Of a DNA stretch of 64,000 nt, positions 34,881-46,453 are shown in pieces. The position numbers and the translations under genes are program-made. Source of the stretch: Datisca glomerata (taxonomy: Eukaryota > Streptophyta > Magnoliopsida > Cucurbitales > Datiscaceae); assembly GCA_003255025.1 (NCBI GenBank), contig QANY01011952.1:251427-315426 (forward strand), in the 5' to 3' direction. Numbering within the stretch: the first letter of the stretch is position 1; each line of letters starts with the position of its first letter. A model generated the notes under the pieces. The model worked only from the letters and a program-made list of their open reading frames with translations. It was not told where the DNA came from and did not search any database.

Positions 34881-36650
34881 TAAAATTACATCTTTTATGC
34901 AACAAGAAAAGTTAAAAAAAATTATCAATGTCCCTCGATCACTTAAAATAAGAAAAGTTAGAAAAATAAGATTAGCAATTAAAGAACATCGTGAGTGGTG
35001 TTGTCGAAGGACATCTGATATCTAAATTAGTCTCCGTGTATATTAAAATTATTTAATCATTAAAGTGAGTTTACCGTAGTGTTGGAGATTAGGGTGATTC
35101 TTTGGGATGTCGTCTCCTTTTATGCACATTGACTATTTTTAGTGAACTATACGTAAAACTGACTCCAACTTTCCTTTCTAGGTTGACATTTTTAATCAAG
35201 GAAAAACCTCATATCACGTAATGTTCGGCCTGAAATAGGCACTTGCGGTGTTTCCTAATAATATTCCTTTCCCACCTCATTTCTGAATACTGCTAACTAT
35301 AATTGATATTTTGTTTGCTGTCCACGTGAAAGTGTGTACTCGTTTGCTCTAGTTCGAATTTACATGTTTAATCTGCTATTTTCACCATGGTCCTTTACTC
35401 AAATTGTGTTACTTCGATTTTTACGTCATCACCTCATTCAGAGTTCATTTAACGTCATCACCTCTCTACATGTCGCACTCTAATAAGTCTTGAGAAACGA
35501 TGCATTTGTAAAATACAAATCAAAATATCGTGGAAAAAAATATAAAAATTGCTCTTATATGAAATATAAAATATATGAATACTAATTTATTATATTTTAA
35601 AAACATCCATAAATTTTCTTTCTCATTTCTCACATTTCCCATAATAAAGGAAGCGCATGGTATTCACTTTCCTAAGAGTGTATCAAATAATGCTTGCTTC
35701 TATGAGGCATCTAATTTTCATGGGCATAGGACGCCGACACCATTTTCCCTATCCCTATTAACAAACATTGGAATGATAATAAGATTCACATTCTCACCTC
35801 ATTATACTAAAAACACTAGATAATCAGGAGGGCTTGCTTGGAATGAGACTGGAAATAAATAATTTTTGAATAAAATATGAGAATATGATTGTGAAAAAAT
35901 AAGATATGTGAAAAGTTAAGATTATGTTATTTGATAACAAATTAGACCTTTATAATATAATAGCTAGAAAAGATTGTTATAAATATTACATTATTTTTTT
36001 GTTTCGATAGAGCGTAGAAAAAATTATTACGAATATGAGAAAAAAAAGTTGTTTGAAAATGCTGATCATATAGATGCAATTGGATTAATTAATTATATAA
36101 TATACCCTCAAAATTAGGGTATCATGACTTTTTAGTTATCTAGATATTTGAGCACATTTGTATGTTTCGTGATTTGATCACACATAGCAGTTGACACCCT
36201 TAATTGGTTAATTATGAAGTTACACAGTCATTCTGACCGATTCAATTGTATATTTATAATTACTTGTCATATAGAAGTCATCTTTTGCTCATCAGAATTA
36301 ACTAATGTGAAAGGAAAATATAATTGTTTTATTTAACCAAATTGATTATTATATGTTGTATTCGAAAGTGTTGTGGTCATTTTGACCTTATATAGTATTT
36401 ATTAAATATAATTCAGTTTTCTTTATGATTAGCTGAAATCTAACACCTCTATAGTAAATATTGCATCTTTCTCTTATAGGCTACTCCACGTAAAGCTCTT
36501 GGTAACAAGAATTACTCAATAACACATTACGTTCCCAAGAGTCACTTAATCGAAAGCATTATTTTCTTGTCCAATGTCACGAACAAAAATTAGACAACAT
36601 ATTTTAACATATAATTCTAATTTACTATTACTAACCATGAAGGGGTAATT
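34881..36650. other. AT-rich intergenic DNA upstream of the first cysteine-rich peptide gene
   Basis: No gene recognised; the frame 35575-35823 is A/T-driven. From about 36440 the sequence becomes similar to 47085 onward, the promoter of the paralogous gene. The shared part includes 'tctttctcttataggctac' and 'ccacgtaaa'. Confidence 0.6.
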
Positions 36651-36658
36651 AAAATACC

Positions 36659-36666
36659 CTATAAAA
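36659..36666 (+). promoter_or_regulatory. TATA box of cysteine-rich peptide gene 1
   Basis: ctataaaa, 87 bases before the ATG. The surrounding 'accatgaaggggtaat' and 'ccctataaaaccatgca' are conserved at the paralogue (47404-47411). A CCACGTAAA G-box-like site is conserved about 170 bases further upstream (about 36486). Confidence 0.7.
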
Positions 36667-36752
36667 CCATGCATATTCCTCAGTACTTGTAAATCATCAA
36701 ACAATTAGAAACAAATTTCATCAAACTACGTGATATAATTAAGGAAAAAGAA

Positions 36753-37100
36753 ATGGAAGGAAGTGGCAAGAAGGGATCATTTACAATGAAGACAATGGCA
36801 ATTTTAGCTTTCCTTTTAGTTAATTGTGGAGTGAGAGCTGAAGATGTAGACATGTCTCCATCTTATCCTCCTTCTGAAGCTCCTTCTCCAGTTACATCTT
36901 CATCTGACCAGGACTTCATTGAACTTGTTGCTGGTATGGTTCTTTTGCCAAAAGTTCTTAAATTGTCTAAACCCGCAATTAAGAATGTGGGTTGCTTTGG
37001 ACAATGTATGACGCTACAATGTAAAAGAAAATCCGAACTTAGCATGAAGTCTTGCCCTGGTTTTTGTGCTAAACAATGCGCTATGAAGAGGAAACCATGA
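36753..37100 (+). CDS. Small secreted cysteine-rich peptide, copy 1 (115 aa)
   Basis: A 115-residue protein, complete. Residues 1-29 form a signal peptide with hydrophobic core MAILAFLLVNCGV, cut probably after VRA. A Pro/Ser-rich acidic linker (DMSPSYPPSEAPSP) and a short hydrophobic stretch (ELVAGMVLLP) follow. The C-terminal domain has six cysteines spaced C-x3-C-x4-C-x10-C-x3-C-x3-C, ending in a basic KRKP. The CxxxC pairs suggest a compact helical-hairpin or thionin-like fold, but I do not recognise the family with certainty. A second copy at 47496 differs at about 25 positions by hand count. Secreted or apoplastic location is inferred. A conserved intron lies in its 3' UTR. Confidence 0.85.
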   Translation: MEGSGKKGSFTMKTMAILAFLLVNCGVRAEDVDMSPSYPPSEAPSPVTSSSDQDFIELVAGMVLLPKVLKLSKPAIKNVGCFGQCMTLQCKRKSELSMKSCPGFCAKQCAMKRKP

Positions 37101-37123
37101 GCCTTCACTCTGTGTTGTACTTG

Positions 37124-37471
37124 GTATGCACTCTAACCTATTATTTATCAAGATCATCTGTCTAATTTGTTTATCTCTTTGTATGTTTCATCAGACATTT
37201 GTCACATCACGAAAACTTTATTACATGTAAATTTACCTTAAGCAAATTAGTTTTAGAAGGAAAATAAATAAACATGTGACAAAAAGACATTCGCGGGCAT
37301 GTAAGATGATAGAAAATTGAAATCCATTATTCATGTATTATGTTTGAAAGTGTTTAAATTGAAACTTCAAGAACCTTAGTGACAAACATTTTTAAAGGAT
37401 GTTAAGTCTAAATGCATTTTAACTACAAAATATGTATTTAATTTCTAACAATTGGATTTACATTGTGGCAG
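37124..37471 (+). other. Probable intron in the 3' UTR of peptide gene 1
   Basis: Begins GTATGC 23 bases after the stop and ends TGTGGCAG. The paralogue has GTATGT...TGTGACAG at the same place (47867-47999). The exon sequence on both sides is conserved, with the AATAAA signal at 37520-37525, while the intron body and length (348 versus 133) are not. Confidence 0.65.
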
Positions 37472-37694
37472 ATATGGAGCATGCAAATGAAATAAGTCGA
37501 GTCACTCTACTTACCAAAGAATAAAGGCTTCCTTTTTTCTTTTTCTTTTTATTTAATTAAAGAAGAATAAAAGCTTATTCACTTGTTCTTTGCTCGTGTT
37601 TAATTATATTAATCCCAATGTAGTAGGTACCTCACGTACTCTGTTATTGAATACATAAAGATAGTTTTGCAATGTCAATTGCAAATATCTGTTC

Positions 37695-37700
<6 letters not shown>

Positions 37701-37726
<26 letters not shown>
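37701..37726. repeat. (TA)n microsatellite next to the assembly gap
   Basis: An uninterrupted TA run that enters the gap directly. Confidence 0.95.
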
Positions 37727-38089
37727 NNNNNNNNNNNNNNNNNNNNNNNNNNNNNNNNNNNNNNNNNNNNNNNNNNNNNNNNNNNNNNNNNNNNNNNNNN
37801 NNNNNNNNNNNNNNNNNNNNNNNNNNNNNNNNNNNNNNNNNNNNNNNNNNNNNNNNNNNNNNNNNNNNNNNNNNNNNNNNNNNNNNNNNNNNNNNNNNNN
37901 NNNNNNNNNNNNNNNNNNNNNNNNNNNNNNNNNNNNNNNNNNNNNNNNNNNNNNNNNNNNNNNNNNNNNNNNNNNNNNNNNNNNNNNNNNNNNNNNNNNN
38001 NNNNNNNNNNNNNNNNNNNNNNNNNNNNNNNNNNNNNNNNNNNNNNNNNNNNNNNNNNNNNNNNNNNNNNNNNNNNNNNNNNNNNNNNN
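37727..38089. other. Assembly gap (363 N)
   Basis: Unknown bases; any reading frame across it is meaningless. It probably arose from the TA repeat. Confidence 0.99.
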
Positions 38090-39488
38090 ATTTCAGTTAG
38101 TAAAATTTGCGAAAATCACAATAATAATAATAATTATGATTTTATAATTTTATTTATTATATGTATTTTTTTTTATATTTATTTTTATAAATAAATAATA
38201 TATAGAGATAATTAAAATGATAAAAAAAATCACATGGGTACTGCATGTAACTTAATTAGTACTTATAAAAAACTACCAGGTAAGTATATATTAATGATTT
38301 CGCAAAGGATGCATTGTGGACCCTAACTTATATCACCATACGAAGGTAATAATAAATATAGTAACTAGGATTAAAAAATTTCAAGTAATATTTAGAATAA
38401 AAATAATAAATAATTAAAAAAGGGTAAAAAGATATGCATGGTCGTATAAAATTTGATTCAGCATTCCACATATTTGTATATTAAATATTCAAAATCAAAA
38501 ATATTATTTTTAAGTCCACTCAAACTAATGATTTATTAATTGAATGAAATTATAATAAATTTATTTAATTTAATATAATCTTAATCCAATATAATTCAAA
38601 TTCATAGTAAACACATAATTCAATCCAACAATTTAGTAAACTTGCCCTTCGCATTTGACTCGCCCCTCTAGCCGAGGTTGTAGTATAGATAAAAAAACGC
38701 ACCTCAATGGTAGATATACCACAATTTTTCTCCTCTTACGAAGAAGAAAATAATGTGGATTTTGTTGACGAAGGCTTCTACAATGAGAAAGGTTATAGGC
38801 CATTAGTTAAGCAATTCGTGAAAGCACCTTCGGGTGAAGGTTTCTAAAAATAATTTGACTTTTAAAGAAAGATAGCTCTTCTTTATAGAAACAATCATCG
38901 GACACATTTCTATGATCAATATGTTGTCGATTTTCATCTGAGTAATATAAAGATAAATGTTGTAGAATATTTTGATATTTTAAATTATATTTTGTGACTT
39001 AAATTTCAAAAACTATATTTTGGAATATTTAATTTGATTGTTATGCAAAATGTTATTAAATTTTCTTTTAGTACATAAATAATTTTATCGATGATACTCA
39101 ATTGTTGATTTTGAATATTTATTAATGGTTGATAAATAATTGTTAAGTGTAGAAGCAATTTATAGGGAAATACTTCATGAAAAGAGCGATATTCAATGTG
39201 AAGCTTGTTTATGAATCTTTTAAGTTTCTGTGACGAAATATTTTTCGTACGTGGCTAAAAATTTTTAGCCACGATATTCATTTTGTTGAGATATCGTTGC
39301 ATAATGATGATCGTCGCTTATAGGATTTGATGACAAACATCACTCGCCAATCAATGATGTTATGTCGTTCGTTACCGAATAGTTTCTGAAAAAATGTGGT
39401 TTGTCTCTAGTACTATTGAGCGAATAAGTTTAGTCGTAGCCGAACCTTTTAAACAATGGAGTAGAGGTTTCATTGTAAAAGCTATTGT
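38090..39488. other. Unassigned AT-rich DNA
   Basis: No gene recognised. 38710-38850 reads IPQFFSSYEEENN and GYRPLVKQFVKAPS in one plus frame, with no match I know. A perfect 24 base palindrome occurs at 39250-39273, next to an imperfect one (acgaaatatttttcgt). Such hairpins resemble subterminal repeats of CACTA elements, but no end was found. Confidence 0.4.
39250..39273. repeat. Perfect 24 bp palindrome
   Basis: The 24 bases read identically on both strands; each arm is cgtggctaaaaa. Confidence 0.9.
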
Positions 39489-39782
39489 TTGTTAACCCTA
39501 TATTTCTATACGATAACTTTTGACAATAACAAAACATTGAAGTAATCAAACATGCAAAAAATATTGAAAATTTATCATATAAAGTATATAGATTGAAGAT
39601 CATAAAAATATTTATTTCTATTAAGAGCTCATAAAGTATGAAGATTCAAGATCATAAAGATATTTACTTGCACGTAATTTTTACTAGTAGCGTACTCATT
39701 TTATTCGTCTCATCCTCTCTTACACACTAGACAAAATACATGACTTGGAAATACAGGCAAATCACAAATAAAATAAGTTTCA

Positions 39783-39787
<5 letters not shown>

Positions 39788-39850
<63 letters not shown>

Positions 39851-39861
39851 TAGAGAGAGAG
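39788..39861. repeat. Compound (AT)n (GA)n microsatellite
   Basis: About 43 bases of AT repeat pass into about 30 bases of GA repeat. Confidence 0.95.
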
Positions 39862-40509
39862 TCTACGCAAGTAGTTTTTATCATATTGTGTTATTTTCGG
39901 GTAGCAATATTTCTTGCCATTTTGGTCAAGAATTTTGTGTCCTCATTATTAAGGATGAAGATTTTTTCTTGTGTCCAAATTCAAAAATAGAAATTTTGCT
40001 CCTAAACCCTAACCTTCCACTCCTATGTAAATATACTCCGTTTCTCAAAACATACTCGTAAAATTCATAGCCAAGAAATTTACTCATAAAATTCTTCCAA
40101 AACTCTCCTAAAGCTCTCTTAATATTTTGAGTTTTATACTTATAAATTTTTTTAGTGAACAAGATAATTTTTTTGTGAGCTTAAATTGGAAATTCCACAT
40201 TTTTAGAGAGTTACTGTAAGACATCACTTAATATGAAAACACATAAAATAGTTGTCACCTTTAAGTCAGTTGAGTTTGTAAGGTTTGATATTCATCCATA
40301 AGAGGATCGTGGGATTAAAAATCTCTAAATGGGCCTTGGAGCATAGATGTAAAGAAAGGATCAACCAAACCATGTAAAATATTGTGTTTCTATCTTCTTC
40401 TCATTTTTCTCATTTTTCATTTGTTGTTATTTATTTTTCTCACTTTATTTTTTCACACTTAATTTCCGCACTTTAAGTTTTCATAATTTTAGCTCCGCAA
40501 TTTATTTTA

Positions 40510-41638
40510 GGGTTAATATCCTAGAATACCTCTACACTTTGACCTAAAATCAATTTACCCCTTAAATTTTAACATCTTCTTTATTGGTCATAAAGTTTCT
40601 CCATTCATCACAAAATCCTCAGACCGTCGAATGCTTGTTAATTCAGCAGATGCATGAAACATGCCTATTCTTTTCCAAGTTTACCCATTTCTTCAATCTT
40701 ATATGCTACCCATACCAATGATTTTTTTTTATCCAAATTCAGTCATAATTGCTTCTCCATCTCCATTGATTTATTTTTGACAAATTTTCTTCTAGATTCA
40801 GCAGCGTTCAGATTTCATCTCCTCGAGGTTCAGTTTTATTGATTGTCTTTTAGATAATATATTTTTATTTATCAAATATTTGTTTTATATAATAAAACAT
40901 TTTAAGGATAAATGTCCACTTGGTTGTCTCATTATATCCTTAAAATCAAAATTTTCATAGAAAATATACAAAAAAAAATTCAACAAAAATTGCATGACTT
41001 AAGAGTTGAACCCAAGTCGCAAAGGAGGAAAGAGAGTGGATTGAGGACGCGCACAAGTGGTCTACACCCAGCATGTCTAATATGTTTCATTTTAATTTAT
41101 ATTTAATAGGAATTCGACTAGAAAATTTTCACCCCGTTTTCCATTCTTTTACAAAATACTTTACAAAATACCTACATAGCATACCCTTTACAAAATACTT
41201 GTAATATTCTTCAATAAAATATCTACATACCTATGTTCACATAGGGGCTCGATGAAGGGAGGGGTATAATGATAATTTTTTAACATGTGCATGACATGTG
41301 ATATATTAAACGACGTTTGGTCCGATATTACGGGTTAAGAAGGTTTTATAATGGATGGAAAAACTTTCGAGGCCAGTGGAAAGAGGTAAAAATTTAGAGG
41401 GGTAAAGTCATTTAGGTAAAAGTGTAGAGAGTTTTTTCATGGATGAAAGGAGGGGTAGAAGGGGGTAAAGTGATCACATGCACAACGCATGACATAGTAA
41501 AAATGTTTGATCCAATATTTTTGGTTAGTGTAGTTTTGTGATGGATGGAGAAACTTTAAGACCAATAGGGAAGAGGTTAAAATTTAGTAGGGCAAAGTGG
41601 TTTTAGGTTGAAGTGCAGGAGTTTTAGAATATTAACCC
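40510..41638. mobile_element. Non-autonomous Mutator-type element, 1129 bp, TSD TTTATTTTA
   Basis: Terminal inverted repeats of over 110 bases: GGGTTAATATCCTAGAATAC at the left, and its inverse ending GAATATTAACCC at the right. The similarity continues through 'ctctacactttgacctaaaa'. It is flanked by identical 9 bp TTTATTTTA (40501-40509 and 41639-41647). No coding capacity; the frames at 40654 and 40912 are not genes. An incomplete copy at the equivalent position occurs in copia copy B. Confidence 0.85.
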
Positions 41639-41852
41639 TTTATTTTATTTGCTTAGTTTACATTTAATGACACGTTTACAGTATTTACTTTAACACTTTT
41701 ATCTATTCCTCTTATTAATTTATCTTTTCTAGTGTTAAACTCATGAAAATTTGGAGTTCATTCTTGAACATACATTTTCTATTTGAGTGTGGATTTTTTC
41801 TATCACAATCACCTAATCCACATCTCTCTTAGCTTACCATATCGATCATACA

Positions 41853-42910
41853 ATTGGTATCAGAGTTTGGTACTCTATACAATAAGATTTAATTGTCTTG
41901 AGTTATGACATCCATGAGTGACTCTTTTATCGAAGGTCAATCTATTAATAGACCTCCATTTATTTAATGGTAACGATTGTACATATTGAAAAGTGAGAAT
42001 GAGGATTTATATTCAATCGATTGTCCATGATTTATGACATATTGTTGAAAATGGGGCTCATGTTCTATTCAAAATTGTGGATTGGTAATAATATTATCAA
42101 ATCAAGTAGTGAATAGAATGATGATGATAAAAAAATTTCTTTAAATGCTAAGGCTATGAATATTCTGTTTTGTGCTTTTGATAAGAACAAATTTAATAGA
42201 ATTTGTACATGTAAATCTACTATATCTATATTGAACATATTAGAAGTCACACACGAATGCACAAATCAAATTAAAGAATTTAAAATTAGCATGCTTGCTC
42301 GTAATTATGAATTATTCAAATTGGAGCATGATGAATCGATTACTAAAATGCTTACACGCTTTGCTGACATTATAAATGGTTTAAAATCTCTTGGTAAAAT
42401 ATATATTAATGTTGAAATTGTGAGAAAGATTCTTAGATGTCTATCAAAGAATTGAGAAACTAAGGTGACCGCTATTTAAGAAGTCAAAGATCTCAACACA
42501 TTTTTGCTTGTGGAACTTATTGGTTCATTGATCACGCATGAAATGAGGCTAAAGTAAAATGATGTAGAACAACATCAAAGATGAAGAGCAATGTACTAAA
42601 ATCAATATTTTAACAATCCAATAATGAGAATGATGACTATGACAAGGAAGAAGACATAGCATTGCTCATGAAATGATTCAAGAATTTTCTAAATTGAACG
42701 AAAAGCGCTCGTAGAAAAGATGACAAAAAGATACCACGTGAGTACTCACATGATACGAGTGTAAGAATATTGGGCACATCAAGGTTGATTGTCTAAACTT
42801 AAGTAATACCCCAAAGAAGTTTAAAAGTGGAGCGTTGAAGACAACTTGGGATGAGGTGAATGATAGCACTATGATGATGATGAATAAGGTTGAAGTAATT
42901 GTAGTAAAAC
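41853..42910 (+). pseudogene. Copia copy A: primer-binding site and gag fragment
   Basis: The primer-binding site attggtatcagag at 41853-41865 is a tRNA-Met match. A gag-like frame starts at an ATG (41905) with SINRPPFI. At 42156-42455 it gives MNILFCAFDKNKFNRICTCK, YELFKLEHDESITKMLTRFA, ING-LKSLGK and VRKILRC, the UBN2-type copia gag. A decayed zinc knuckle (…GHIKVDCLNLSNTPKKFK) lies near 42770-42825. Stops are frequent. It stops abruptly at about 42910, where plastid sequence begins; protease, integrase and RT are absent. Confidence 0.8.
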
Positions 42911-43051
42911 TTGACCCGTTGATCCTTTTGCTTTTCTGGCGATATGAATGTATTTAAACAATTGTCGTTCTGTAAGACCATAATGAAAACGTAATTTTTG
43001 TTTCTCTTCTAAACGAATACGATATTGAGATTTTTTACCGGAACGTGCTTA
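42911..43051 (-). pseudogene. rps4: Nuclear insert of plastid DNA: rps4 fragment
   Basis: On the minus strand, 43047 to 42914 reads in one uninterrupted frame [20 protein letters not shown], then [20 protein letters not shown] and GSTG. I recognise this as an internal part of plastid ribosomal protein S4, a small-subunit protein of the chloroplast ribosome. It lacks both ends of the gene and is joined directly to copia gag on the left. It is therefore a nuclear plastid-DNA insertion (NUPT). The lack of stops over about 45 codons suggests it is fairly recent. It is not expected to be expressed. Confidence 0.85.
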
Positions 43052-43092
43052 GTTTTTAAGCGAACCGTCAATTTTTGCGGTTTGGTCGGTTT

Positions 43093-43235
43093 TCCTTACA
43101 CCCGTACTTACATCTTCATCTGAACATGACTTTCTTGAACTTGTTGCAAGTTCGATTCTTTTTCCAAAAGCTCTTAAGTGGCTAAACCAGCAGTTAAGAA
43201 TGCTGGTTGCTTTGGACAATGTATGAAGCCGCAAT
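43093..43235 (+). pseudogene. Broken third copy of the cysteine-rich peptide gene
   Basis: Closely matches 47628-47768 of peptide gene 2: 'cttacatcttcatctgaac', 'gactttcttgaacttgttgc', 'ccaaaagctcttaag', 'gctaaaccagcagttaagaa', 'gctttggacaatgtatgaag'. It covers only the middle of the coding region, from the Ser-rich linker to just past the third cysteine. It lacks the start, signal peptide and last cysteines, and has a one-base deletion (aagtggct for aagttggct) that breaks the frame. It is closer to gene 2 than to gene 1 (for example ATGAAG...GCAATGTAGAGGC). Confidence 0.9.
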
Positions 43236-44479
43236 GTAGAGGCAGCTTCAGTCTTATATGCAACTCATTCCCATAATTTTTTTTATCCAAATTCAGCCAC
43301 AATTGCCTCTACATCTTCATTGATTTTTCAAAAATTTGACAACTTTGCCCCCAGATTCAACAACGTTCAAATTTCATCTCCTTAAAATTCAGTTTCATTA
43401 ATTATTTTTAGATACTAGATTTTTATTTATCAAATGTTTGTTTTGTATAATAAAACATTCTAAGGATAAATTTCCACTTAGTTGTCTCATTAAATCCTTA
43501 AAATCAACTTTTTCATAGAAAATAAATGAAAAAATTCAAAAAACTTGCATGAACTGGGAGTTGAATCCAGGTCGCGAAGGAGGAAAGAGAGTAGATTGAA
43601 GGACGCGCACCACTACACTAGCACACAACATGTATAATATGTATCTTTAAAATTTATATTTAATCAATAATTTCACCGGAAAATTTGTATCCCCTTTCCA
43701 TTCTTTTACCAAATACTTTATAAAATACCTACATAACATATCCTTAAAAATATACTAGTAATATTCTTCAACAATATACCTTAATAGCTATGTTCGCGTA
43801 AGGGCTCGATGAAGGGAGGGATATAATGGGGATTTTCTATCATGTGCACGGTATGTGATATATTAAATGAGATTTGGTCTTATATTCAAGTTAGGGGGTT
43901 TTATGATGGATTGAGAAACTTTAGGGACCAGTGGGGAGAGGTAAACATTTAGGGGGTTTCGTGATTGATGGAGAAATTTTGAGCAAAGTGTAGATGGTTT
44001 CTTCATCGATGAAGTGTGAGCTATAATGGGGATCACGTGCACGAAACATGACATAATAAACGATGTTTGGTATATGATGTTTCGGGTTTAGGGGGTTTTT
44101 GTGATGGATGGAGAAACTTTAAGGACCAATAAGAAAGAGGTTAATATTAAGAGGGTAGAACGATTTTGAGTCAAAGTGTGGGGCGTTTTAGGATATTGGC
44201 CTTTTATTTTATTTGCTTACTTTATATCTCCGCATTTACATTATTGCAAGTATTCTTTACTTTAACACTTTTATTTATTTCTCTTATTTATTTATCTATT
44301 CAAGCATTAAACTCGTGGAAATTTAGAACTCATTCTTGAACATACATTTTCTACTTGAGTGTGAAAAGTTTTTATTTGAACACGATCACTCAATCTACCC
44401 CTCTCTTGGCTTACTATATTGATCCTACAATTGATATCAGAATTTGATAGTCTATACAATAAGACTTAATTGTCATGTG

Positions 44480-46225
44480 TTATGTTATCCATTAGTGGCT
44501 CATTTATCGAAGGTCAATCTACTAATAGACCTCTATTTTTTAAATGGTAGTGATTATACTTATCGAAAAGTTAGAATGATGATTTATATTCAATCGATTG
44601 ACTATGATTTATAACATATTGTTGAAAATGGTGCTCTTGTTCTAGTCAAAACTGTGGATGATAAAAATATTATAAAATCAAGTAGTGAATTGAATGATGA
44701 TGATAAAAAAAAATTCTTCAAATGCTATGGCTATGAATGTTTTATTTGTGCTCTTAATAAGAATGAATTTAATAGAATTTATACATGTGAATCTACCAAA
44801 TATATATGGCACATGTTAGAAGTCACACATGAATGCACAAATCAAGTTAAAAAATTAAAATTAACATGTTTGCTGATAATTATGAATTATTCAAATTGAG
44901 GCCTGATGAATCCATTTGTGAAATATTTACACGCTTTACCGGCATTCTAAATAATTTAAAATCTCTTGGTAAAATATATATTAATGTTGAAATTCTGAGA
45001 AAGATTTTTAGATGTCTATCAATGGTGACTGCTATTTAAGAAGTCAAAGATCTCAACATATTTTCACTTGTGGAACTTATTGGTTCCTTGATGATGCATG
45101 AAATGCGTCTAAAGGAAAATGACGTAGAAAACACACCAAAGAAAAAGAACATTGAACTAAAACTAAAATTTTAACAATCCAATAATGATAATGATGATTA
45201 TGATTAGGAAGATGGCAAAGCCCTGATCAATAGACGATTCATGAAATTTCTAAATAGAAGAAAAATATCTCCAAGAAAAGATGACAAAAAGATACCATGC
45301 AACGTAAAATCACGTAAGTAACTCTAGGATGAGACCAATGATAGAGTGTTTAAGAAGAGTGTTCAAGACAATTGGAGATGAGACTAATGATTGCAATTCT
45401 GACAATGAAGAAGAAAGTTACAAACATGTATTTCATGGCATTAAAAGATGATGTGATTTCTTCTAAGCTAACTTTAAATGATAAAACTTGATTATGTGGA
45501 ATTTGAAAATAATTTTGAAAAGCTTTACATGAATTTAAAACACTTCTCTTAAAGAACAAAATTATGAAAACTAGTTTTTCAAAACTTCAAGAAGAAAGTA
45601 TGTCTTTGAAAAGTGAAAATTTAAAAATCCAAACAACCTACATGTTTTGAATAGAGATTTTGTTCAAAACTAAAAGAAAGAAAAATATTTAAACTTAAGG
45701 TTTCTAAATTTTACATACGGAAGAAACAATTTTGATTAACTTCTTAATTATCAAAGGAATGGGCTTCCCATAAAAAGGGTTTAGGGTATCAACTATTTCA
45801 AAAATAAATTCTCACAAAAATATTTTTGTGAAACCCGCACATTACCCTCATATTATTTGTTACTATTGTGGGGTTAAAGTCACAAAAGTTATGCATGCTT
45901 TCATAAAAAGAAAGCCATGTTCCATGAAAGAAATGAATGGATGAGGACCCTCTATAACACTAACCCTCAAGGATCTAAAAAGATTTGGGTAACAAAAGTT
46001 AACTTTTAAATTTTTGTTTTATAGGTACCATTGAAGAAGAAGGACAAATGGTACTGGATAGTAGATGCTTGAGACATATCATCGTTGATGAATCAAAACT
46101 CACTTAAATTTGTCGAAAGAGAGGACATATCACATGTGGAGACGACAAGAAGAGAAAAATTATAAGAATTTCCTTTGTAAGTAATGACTCATTCCATGCT
46201 ATAGATAAAATTCTCTACTTGTAGA
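44480..46225 (+). pseudogene. Copia copy B gag and protease start, broken
   Basis: gag blocks: a DDKKKFFKCYGYECFICAL stretch, KNEFNRIYTCESTKYIWHML and EVTHECTNQVKKLKL (44654-44899), then degenerate 'FTRFxxIxNxLKSLGK' and 'RKIxRCLS'. A charged region follows at 45180-45660. At 46021-46200 the protease block reads GTIEEEGQMVLDSRCLRHI and DESKLT, where active relatives have LDSGCSRHM; the catalytic D-S-G is therefore D-S-R here. Frames change repeatedly. It ends in a 'VDDLKHxL' stretch at 46225. Confidence 0.75.
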
Positions 46226-46228
46226 TGA

Positions 46229-46453
46229 TCTAAAGCATTACTTGTTTTACATTTTCGCATTTACATTATTGCAAACATGATTTACTTTAACGCTTTTAAC
46301 AATTCTTTGGTGATTTTTATTTTCTAGGGTTAAACTTGTGAAAATTTAGAGTTCATTCTTGATCGATCATTTTTACACTTGAGTGAGAAAAATATTTATT
46401 TAAACACGATCATCCAATTCACCCCATCTTGGGTTGTCATATCGATCATGCAT
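46229..46453 (+). repeat. Copia LTR tail fragment
   Basis: Matches about 44205-44429, the last 200 bases of the copy B LTR ('ttacattattgcaa', 'tttactttaac', 'tgtgaaaatttagagttcattcttga', 'catatcgatcat'). It is cut at its end by a CACTA-like terminus. Confidence 0.7.

Larger units (their letters stand above)
39490..41852 (+). repeat. LTR of copia copy A, containing a Mutator-type insertion
   Basis: The right edge is set by ...GATCATACA followed by a tRNA-Met primer-binding site. The left edge is tentative (TGTTAACCCT at 39490). An internal 1.1 kb insertion (40510-41638) explains its length. A compound (AT)n/(GA)n microsatellite lies at 39788-39861. The part after 40690 is repeated at 43245-44429. 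Confidence 0.55.
43240..46453 (+). mobile_element. Copia copy B, truncated element
   Basis: A 5' LTR remnant (43240-44429, including the right part of the Mutator-type insertion), a degenerate primer-binding site (attgatatcagaa at 44430-44442), gag and protease (44480-46225), then a jump to an LTR tail (46229-46453). It is colinear with copy A from 40690 to about 42830. Most of pol is deleted. Confidence 0.75.

Noticed and set aside
23886..34891. A 9 bp target-site duplication for the MULE
   Set aside because: The flanks are A/T-rich and only loosely similar (aaaaatata against taaaattac); not good enough to call.
37667..38194. Two plus-strand frames of 142 and 175 residues
   Set aside because: They run through 363 unknown bases and a TA repeat.
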